Shown in pieces: positions 12,601 through 22,410 of a DNA stretch of 64,000 bases (positions within the stretch are counted from its first letter, which is position 1; the number at the start of each line of letters is the position of its first letter). The position numbers and the translations under genes are program-made. Below the pieces are notes generated by a model. That model had not been told where the DNA came from and ran no database searches. It saw only the letters and a list, made by a program, of their open reading frames with translations. Source of the stretch: Cyrtodaria siliqua (taxonomy: Eukaryota; Mollusca; Bivalvia; Adapedonta; Hiatellidae); NCBI GenBank assembly GCA_037043455.1, contig JAWPHD010003242.1, forward strand, positions 124,001 through 188,000. Reading direction: 5' to 3'.

Positions 12601-15600
12601 ACAAAACTTGACTAATGCACTAGAAAAGCTGTAGTAAGCAATACTTATGTTCGCTGAAACAGGACAACGACAATCATGTAGTGTATGCGTTATTGTGCTC
12701 TTAATAAAACAGAGATTATTTAACTGTTGTTTTCGAAAGTAGCGATATCCTTCACAATATGGTAGACGTGAGGTTCTATTCAGGAACGCCCGAATGCAAG
12801 TGAGTTAAACAAACAAAGCAAACCTATCATCAAGTGAATGTTGTTGTTTTTTGTTTATATTCGAACCCAGTAGTTAAATAAGCTACTAATTACATTTTAA
12901 GTCAGTTTATATATGTCTTTAATCGAAATATTTCGCTTTGTTTCACGTTCTGGGCAAATTACGTAAACTTCTTTCACACTATTAACATCATTACTCGACG
13001 TCACAGTTAGTTAATTTGTATTCTGGGTTAGTTATTACTATTTATTACATTTCTGTGGGTGAACGATTGAGATTTCTCAGAGAAGAATATTCATAATCGT
13101 TACATTTATATTAATAACTAACCACGAATATAAAATAACTAACGGTGACGTTGAGTTACGACGTCTGACGTCGACGTCATCTCTATGTATAGTGATTATA
13201 CACATTTTTTTCGAAGAGAAATCCCTATCTTTTACCCATAGAAGTATAAATATCAAAATAAACTGTATAATGTTTTATTTATATCTCGTGAGATCTATTG
13301 ATTTTATCATATTAAATTCATTGAATGGTCATCTTTGATAAAAATGAGGATAGAAAATAAACTTCTAATGATCGTTGCCTAACATTTGTATTTATATGAA
13401 ACTATAAATTACGACCCCTGATTATTACCATAATTGTATTTCCTAAAACAAAATCTACTGAGTTTTCACAAATGGGAAAACTTAAGTTTGAAGTATCTAT
13501 CCCGCCAACAACAGCCACATTTTACAACATATGTACACCGTTTTAAAATCTACTGATGACAAAGTATATATATATAATGGAGCTTTGAATTAAGGGTTAC
13601 CACTTCATAATTCATTTTACGCATATTTCAATCACGGATATCTTAAGAACTCGTGAACAATCCTATACTTTTAATCGGCACATATACATTATTATATGAC
13701 CTGAACTCCTGAATAGCATTTTGATAACGATTGTGTAGTGTAATTTTGCTGTCATTTGGCGGGTTAGTTTCTTTAAACATACTACAAGCATATAATGATC
13801 ACCTACTGTCGTGGCCATTGTTTTTTATTTCAAAGTTCGGAGACGATACAACCGGATATGACGTGCTGTCACTAAATGTAGTGTCGTCGGCGTCGGAAAA
13901 TGTTACTACATGAAGCAACACTTCGTCTGTAGTATCTTCTGGGATAGTTGCAAATGCCGGCAAATTGTTTAGTGTAGGAGCCTGGAAAAAGATGGCTAGC
14001 ACTATACTTAATATATATATAATTATATTGTTCCTTTTCTTTTAGGAAGGTTTAATTACTGTTATTTGTTGGTATTATACGATCACATTCATGTTTTCGG
14101 TTATTTATTTGAGTGTAATTATAGATATATAAATCGAACAGGAAAAACAGCATTCAAGGACGACAGTCAACCACAAACACACACAGAAACAAAGAACACA
14201 TTTAAAGATGAATAAAAGGCCAAATAAGACATCACAAACACAAAAGGTTGACAATAGAGCTACCGCCTTGGAACCGTTAGTGGCAAAAACAGGCCGCTGG
14301 GGGTTTAAACCAGGATCTAGGGTGCACTAAACCTCACACTTACCCTACTGTCAACTGATTACCCTATTCTATATAAAAAAGAGCATATTAACTGTTTCGT
14401 TCTTAAATCTTGCTACTCTTGCCTCTTACATTAAGGAAGAGTCAGTAAACCAGACAAAACATTTTTTCTAATCTAAGAATATACCACGACGCTGAATCAC
14501 ATCAACGTTCGCATGCAATCACAGCATAACGGTTAAGCGCAGTATAGCACACTGATCAACCGGTGCAGCGAAGTCAGACGGTTGATGGGCGAAACTAAAC
14601 TTTGCATAAAAATGAGAAAAATATATATTATAGAAACCACAACACTTAAACGTAATGGCCACGTAGGTCTGCACTGTACCACAAATTAAATCAAAAGAGA
14701 AGATTTAATATTCATTGAAAATAGGTTCTAAGGTGCTCCAAACCTCACTCTTACCCTAGTGTCATCCCAATTAAACGGGAGAGTGTACATAAAGTAATCC
14801 CCTCAAGGCTAAATCCTAACAAAGTAGGCAGCATTAGTATAACACAAAGATGATCATGTATATATGAATTAAAAACAACAACATAAAAAGCCACAAGGCA
14901 TATACGCAATGGTTTAGCACCTCGTGTCGCAGATTTGTTTTTGTATTGCTATGATCCATTTAAAAAAACATCTCGGCATCTGGATAGATAGTATTAACTA
15001 TAATAGAAAGGAAAGGGTTGTAAATGTTAAATACGTCATTTAGATACGGAGAGGTGTTATAAAAGACTTCGACGATATTTGCCCGAGTATCTAGTGAAAT
15101 ACTCAGCATGAACATCTCTTTCATAGCAATACAAAAACAAATCTGCGACAAGAGGTGCACAGTTCGTAACCATAAAGATACACCTACGTCCCACTTTCAG
15201 GGTTTCGAAAGGTGCAATCATAGAGACTCACTAGGTTGTCCAGCCATCGCACAAGAGAAAAGTGAAGCATTGTTACTGATTGCAGAAGGTTCAATCACTA
15301 AACACCAACGTTTATAGATGACATCTACATAAAATAAAGTCGGTCAAACGGAATTAAAAATGTATGTGTGATTCGACAGAGATGACACTAAGCAAATCAA
15401 TAAAAACTTTGTCGTAACATTCATCTAATCTTTTGTTATAATAGAATGCATATTATTTTTTAAATGTTCAAACTCTTACTAAGTGATATATGAACACGTG
15501 TTATGTGTTCAAATGTTCAAATTTTCATTTTTTAAACGTTTGCTGTAAATAATTCCTTGTTTATCAGCCACCCTAATGAATTTGTGCGTGCACTGGCTCA

Positions 15601-18600
15601 GAGGGTGAACACTATCATTCAAACTTACCCAGTTGAGAACTTGGATAGTTAGGACGCCTGTATTGGATCCGCCACACTGGTCCGATACAGTGAATGTGAT
15701 CGTGAATGTCCCTTCGGTCGGATACGACCGGCCCAAAGTCACTTTATCTATATAAAAAAAGAGTTGCAATTGAGTTGGTCAAAAACGTATGACTATGCCT
15801 TTTGGTATATTAAATCATAATTTCCTGATTTTGTAGAACAAATAAACCCATAAAAAATACACAAAAATGTACGTGTTCAAGACATACACAAAATGCTAGT
15901 ATATGTTTAGATTCTCCGCCAAACATTCAAGTTTATATTTATTAATTAAAATGCCAAAAGTCTATCGTTTACAGTTTTCAAACTTCATACACACACATAT
16001 ATATAAGACAACTATATCTTCTTAACAATAGAACAATATGAATGACCTTGACCTACTTTCGTACTTAATTCATTTTCATTATTTTATTTTTGTTACGTGA
16101 CCGACAGCGTTAAAGCGGGATATCCCATGGAGACTTTTCGGGATTCACGCACTTTAAACTAGCCTTACGTGTTTCATACCCTGTATTAAGATCGAAATAC
16201 ATTATTGAGAATGTTTATAAACAGATTTTGCACGCAAAGTTGTATTCCACCACCAACAAGACATACGACTGGAAATCAAGACGGTAATAAAGAAAACTCC
16301 TTCGAGCTTGTCGAGGTCACTAGCCATCCTTTAATGTAGATGTTGCGCTTTTTTAGGTCAATTAATACATATTTCTTAGGTTAAATACATCTTAAATCGG
16401 TGTTTAATGCATGGAAAATGTTGCATTTGGTGAAGACAACGCCCTATTCGTTTTGTTAGTCCTGTTCGACTCTTGTATATACGTATATCCACCGTGATAC
16501 AGAAGTGCTCAGTACCATATGCATTAACCCAGTGCGTTTAACCATAAATGCAGGCATAATATTGTTATTATCATCGTATCGCCATGTGATCCTGGGTGTC
16601 GGATCTCCAGGATCCGTTTGTAATTGTTTTTTGGACATATTGATGCCATGGGTTCAACAACTTGGTAATAGTGCAATTGATGATGGTGTTCGGATTGAGT
16701 AGGTTATGGGCCAAATGCTTAAAGCACATGGCGATATAGTGTACTTACATGTGGACAAACTGAATTTGAAATACCCTGTCGCAGAAACATCCGACGAGAT
16801 AATCAGTGATGACACATCATATTTATCAATGTCGTCTGCTGCCACTTGGTAAATAAGCGTAGGTGACGTCCATGTTTTGTAGATATACACGGTACGCGGC
16901 AAGTTGGTGAATCCCGGTGGCGTATCTAGTGTGATATACAGCTTTAATTAGTATTATCATTATGCTATATGTTGTGTTTTTAAGCTAACACACGCTAGAG
17001 TATCAATGTCAATGAGATGCTTTATGCAGAAAGTAAATGTCTTTGACCCAACCTTTAGTATGACACCGATTACTTAGCTAGGACCCAGCCTTTAGCATGA
17101 CACATATTATTATGTTGGACAAATACTCGGACGAAAGCCTTTGTAATAGTATAAGATATTCTAAAATTCCTCAAACAAAATGAAACCTCCATTAAACATT
17201 TAATCATTATTGTACTGATAAAAAAACAGAAGCAGTATGCAAACTTATTTTTACACTACGTACTTGATGTAACTGATGCGCCGAACGCGTAAACCCTGTT
17301 ATTTGATGCCGTTGCCGACCCCGACGACCAGTCATATAGTTCATCAACAGAGAGGTCAGTCATAGCCTGCTTCCTCTGTTCATCTGGCCAAACAAGTGTG
17401 CCCTCTTTATATCCAACTATTCCACCAGAACCAGCGGCGTACCTACACGTATAACAAAATATTCCATCAGAATCAGCAGTGCACCTTCGATTATAATGAA
17501 AAAAGCACAAAAAACTCACAAGCCCACCCACCATAATCGACAGTGCACTTTCAGGAGCACGTTTGTCAATTTGAACATTGACGGATATACGTGACGGCGG
17601 GCCTTGTAACAGGCCGTGAATATGTATTAGTTATTACTCTTAAACTGATAACAAACAACAGGCAAGAGAGGGACGTATAGCTTTACTGACTACTTGTTTC
17701 ATGGACAAATATAAAAAATGCAAATACTTGTTAGTCCAAGCTTACATTTTTTTTGCATTTTGTATAGTGTTTACAAAAATAAAATGAAAAAGAAACAAAA
17801 TGAAAAAGAAACGTTAACGGCCTCATGCCAACTCATCAATCTTATAGCATCTACAAATAAGGAATGCCAACACATAAATCATATAGCATTAGCATTAGCC
17901 TGGTTCATAGAGCATCTCCCAAATAAGGGATGCTAACCCATAAATTATGATCATTAGCATTAGCCTGAGTTAGCCCTGCAGAGAGATACACATCTGGATG
18001 TATGGTGCTAACCAAAGACAGACATAATGTCCTCAGTAACCAGTCTTGAATACTGGTACCTGTACAAAATTACAACACTATCAAATATGAGTTTAATGCC
18101 TATGCGGTATATTAAAATGTCAAAACAATATACATACCATCCGATCAAAACAATATACATACCATCCGATCAAATATCCCTGTCTCACTGTAATTCTTTC
18201 ATTTATCGGCACATAAAACTCGATCGTCTGACCAGCAAGAGTCGCTATATTGAAACAAATAACAGGGTCAAGTTGGTTATACATTCTGAAATTTGTAAAA
18301 TTCAATGGGGCAACGAGCTGAGCATATCATGGAATAGTTCGACACGTTCGTTTTCGGTGGCTTTTACAGTTATTATGTTTATACCTATACTGTATAGTCA
18401 ATGTCAACATTGTCTAAAAGAAGTCACGTACATTTATACCGGGCGATAACTTTCCATGGATTGTTTCAGTTAACACCTGAAGGCATTGGATGATTTAATG
18501 CAACATCTCGTTCACAGCAATGTGCAGTTTTATAAAGAATTTCGATATTTGGAAGTTTCTTTCTTGACTAATTGTCCTGTAAAGATACGTTCCTATGTTA

Positions 18601-21600
18601 CAGAGTACAATAATGAGTAAACAACTGGTTTAGGAGTGTGAACATGCAATTAAATATTGACTATTTTCTGAATAAGGTTATATATGTTATCTAAGTTACT
18701 CTTATAATGTAGAAACAGCTACCGTTTCATTCGGATTTCAATGACTAATATATCATTTTACAATGTTCAATAATAAAATAAAAAGCATACCAGGTACGTT
18801 TATGTAGTTTTCTCCTACTAGCTTGTAGATAAGGTTCGTCTGTCTTTCCCACACCTGAAGCTGAATGTCACCAGAACCAACGGCATAGAAATGCCACTTG
18901 TTGAGCACTTTGCACGTGCATTCATCGGGCACGTGATAGTCCACGGATTCCATAAGGTATCCGGTAGCTGGATACAATTAACAGTTTTTCTTCATTAAAA
19001 TGAATGATCGCCTACCTCTACCTTCATCTTCACCCACTTCAATCCCAGTCCATTCTACCTTTACCCTAACCCTACGCCGTCGTCACACCTGTCCCACCTC
19101 ACACACCATAAACCACTCCACCAAACCTCCACCCCCACCTCTAATCCCGGAATGTTATTCGACCTATTATGCTTGCATTGACCTACATCTATATATAACA
19201 TTGCGTTTTAAGTGTTTTAATACTACGTCTAGGATATTATGAAGAGAAATCTTCACCATTAAAAACCGAAAGAGAGGGTGCTATCTGGCTTTGTGTTTAC
19301 CACAGGTGTATCGATGTCACCCTCTAACCTGTGAGGAAAAGTCTCTATATAGATCACGATTTAACCTGTGAGAACCGCACCAACGATTCTTCTACCTATT
19401 TTACGAAAAACTGTAACCTTTGTTTTTTCAGTGTTTACTTCCAGGCCCCAAGTTTCACAATGTTCATATAAACGATTTAACCTCATTTGAGATATTGCGG
19501 AGTATTACCTATTAACACCATATCATCAGCAAAAAAGCAGTAAAATCAAAAGAAATGTCATTTAAAGATAAACCACTATCTACTCTGTTTTGCAATCTTC
19601 AATAAAGAATGCATACATGATCATTATCTGAAATCTCGAAATAATCTGAGAAAGAACCGTAGTATTTAATGCATGATTTGACAGTGTCATACATAGAACG
19701 AATTATTCTTAGCATTTTCCCGTTAACACCAAATTTATATAACTTTACCCACACTGAAGTTCTATAATAGAATCAAACGCCTTTTTTTAAGATCTATAAA
19801 AGCAATAATATAGTTGTAAGACACGGTAACATATTTTTCTATTATCCACAGTACTGTAACTCATGTACTGCTTGTTTCGTGTACGATCAAAAGATAAGCA
19901 TGCTACTATGCAAAGACACTCTTGGCATTAAGTACTAACAGAATTTATAAACTGTTAATTCCCACAAAGATAATTTCGATGCAATAAGTATTTTGGTAAG
20001 CTAACCTGAATCCGAGTCCACTGAAGTATATCCAGTGTACGGCGTGGTCGAATACTGCCATGTTGTGTCATCGTTACAAGCTCCTGAAATGCATTAAGTG
20101 TATATACTTGTAGGCATAGGTTATGCATTTCTAAAATGGAAAAAATGGAAGAAATTGTACCACCATTTTAGTTTTAGCTTTGTTCAATAACTAATTCTAT
20201 ATTTGGAGAATGAGTTGGCATTGTCCTGAGAAGAATAGTACTTACTGTACTGTTACAACTGCTTCTGCTAAAATTACTGTTGATATTTCTACAGCTAGTA
20301 TTACTAATTAGTCTACTACTACTACTACTACTACTACTCATCCGATGGGGATGTAATCCGGGCGGTCCCGTGTGTCTAAGTTAAATTCCGAGCACGTTAA
20401 AGTACAATATTTTCGATGCAAGGTTGAGATGGGCTACAACTACGAGGGGTGTTCGAAAAGAAATGCACTTCGACGAATTATCTCGCTAAAACTGACTGAA
20501 ATGCTGAAATGCCTATGACATCCCTTCAAAACATTCCCCACGATTAGAAATACAACCTGTGAATCGATTCCCGGAAAGCATCACGGTAGTCTGACGTTTG
20601 TACACCCCTGAGCCACTGATATATAGCTGAACCAAGAGCCCGTCTTGAATGATATCTGCGGCCAGGAACGAAGTTTGTCATTTCTGGAAATAGGAAAAAG
20701 CCGCACGGTGCTAGGTCTGGGGAGTACGGGGGATGTGGAACAACTTCAGCTTTTACCGACTTCAGGAAATTGGTTACAACTTCAGACTTATGAGCCGGTG
20801 CATTGTCATGTTAGAGACGAACATATCGGAAACCTGTAGTTGTGGCCGTTTTTGGAAGTATTTCTTCAGTCTTTTAAGCACCCCATCACGATAGAATCTG
20901 CCTGTGACAATTTTATCCTTCGTTACTGGAACTTATGTGGCTAAACATTGATTTGTAAAAAATACAGCATGCACAATTTTCTTTTCGCTCTGCGTTCTTT
21001 TGGCAATACTAGATATTTTGGCATGTTTAATTACCAAGATATTGTTACCCACCTTTTTCACTGGTTGGAAATAATATACTCACGTTTCGACACCAAATTT
21101 GAAAATTGCCTTTCGTCATTTTTCGGAAACATTTTCAGCAACCGTTTGTCCAGCATTATGCGTACCTTCTTTTGCTCATCAGTCAAACGGTGATGTACAC
21201 ATCGCGCAGATAGCTTCCTAACTTTTAAGATACGTTTCAGAATGAAATGAACTGTGGATAGTGACGAGCAATCCGTCGCACAGTGTATCTTGCATCAGTT
21301 TCAATAATCTGTCTCACTTTCGACACTATATGTTTGGTGGTGGCAGTATTCAGCAGGCCAGATTTTGGGGCATCTTTGACAGATTCTACACCAGATGCAA
21401 ATTTCTTTTTCCAGCGAGAACTGTTGTATAATATACATTGTAGCATCCAAAGGCATGTTCTATTTCGGTATAAATCTGCTTTGTAGAATAACCAAGTTTA
21501 GAGCGAACTTTGATGTAAGCCCTAATTTCCTCAATATTATCTACTCGTTTCTCAACCATTTCTATAACAGTGGTCAACGATTGCCTATATTGAAATGAAG

Positions 21601-21743
21601 ATTATTTAGGAAACGGGTTTACATACCCATTAATGTATACATCACTGTGTAGGTATTGAATAGAGCTGGCCATGTGTATAAATAGCAATGTAAATTGTAA
21701 AATTACACTTGCTTCTCGAGAAACTATTTTCGAACACCCCTCG

Positions 21744-21774
<31 letters not shown>

Positions 21775-21847
21775 GCTACTACTACTACTACTACTGCTAC
21801 TGCTACTGCTACTGCTACTACTAATACTACTACTACCACTACTACCT

Positions 21848-21881
<34 letters not shown>

Positions 21882-22059
21882 CAATATCACTACTACTACT
21901 ACTACTACTGCTACTACTACTACTACTACTGCTACTACTACTACTACTGCTTCTACCACTATCACTACTACTACTACTACCACCACTAATACTACTACTA
22001 CTACTACTACCAACACTACTACTACTACTATTACTACTACTACTACCAATATCACTACG

Positions 22060-22091
<32 letters not shown>

Positions 22092-22136
22092 CAATATCAC
22101 TACTACTATTACTACTACTACTACTACTACCAATAT

Positions 22137-22175
<39 letters not shown>

Positions 22176-22235
22176 CACTATCACTACTACTACTACTACT
22201 ACCACCACTAATACTACTACTACTACTACTACCAA

Positions 22236-22273
<38 letters not shown>

Positions 22274-22375
22274 TCACTACTACTAATACTACCACCACTA
22301 ATACTACTACTACTACTACCAACACTACTACTACTACTATTACTACTACTACTACTATTATTAGTATTACTACTG

Positions 22376-22410
<35 letters not shown>

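Noticed and set aside
18163..18285. Shorter form of gene 1 exon 4 starting at the AG at 18286
   Set aside because: Joins exon 3 (end 18791) in a frame with a stop (TAG); the longer exon with the GTACCT donor keeps the frame open.
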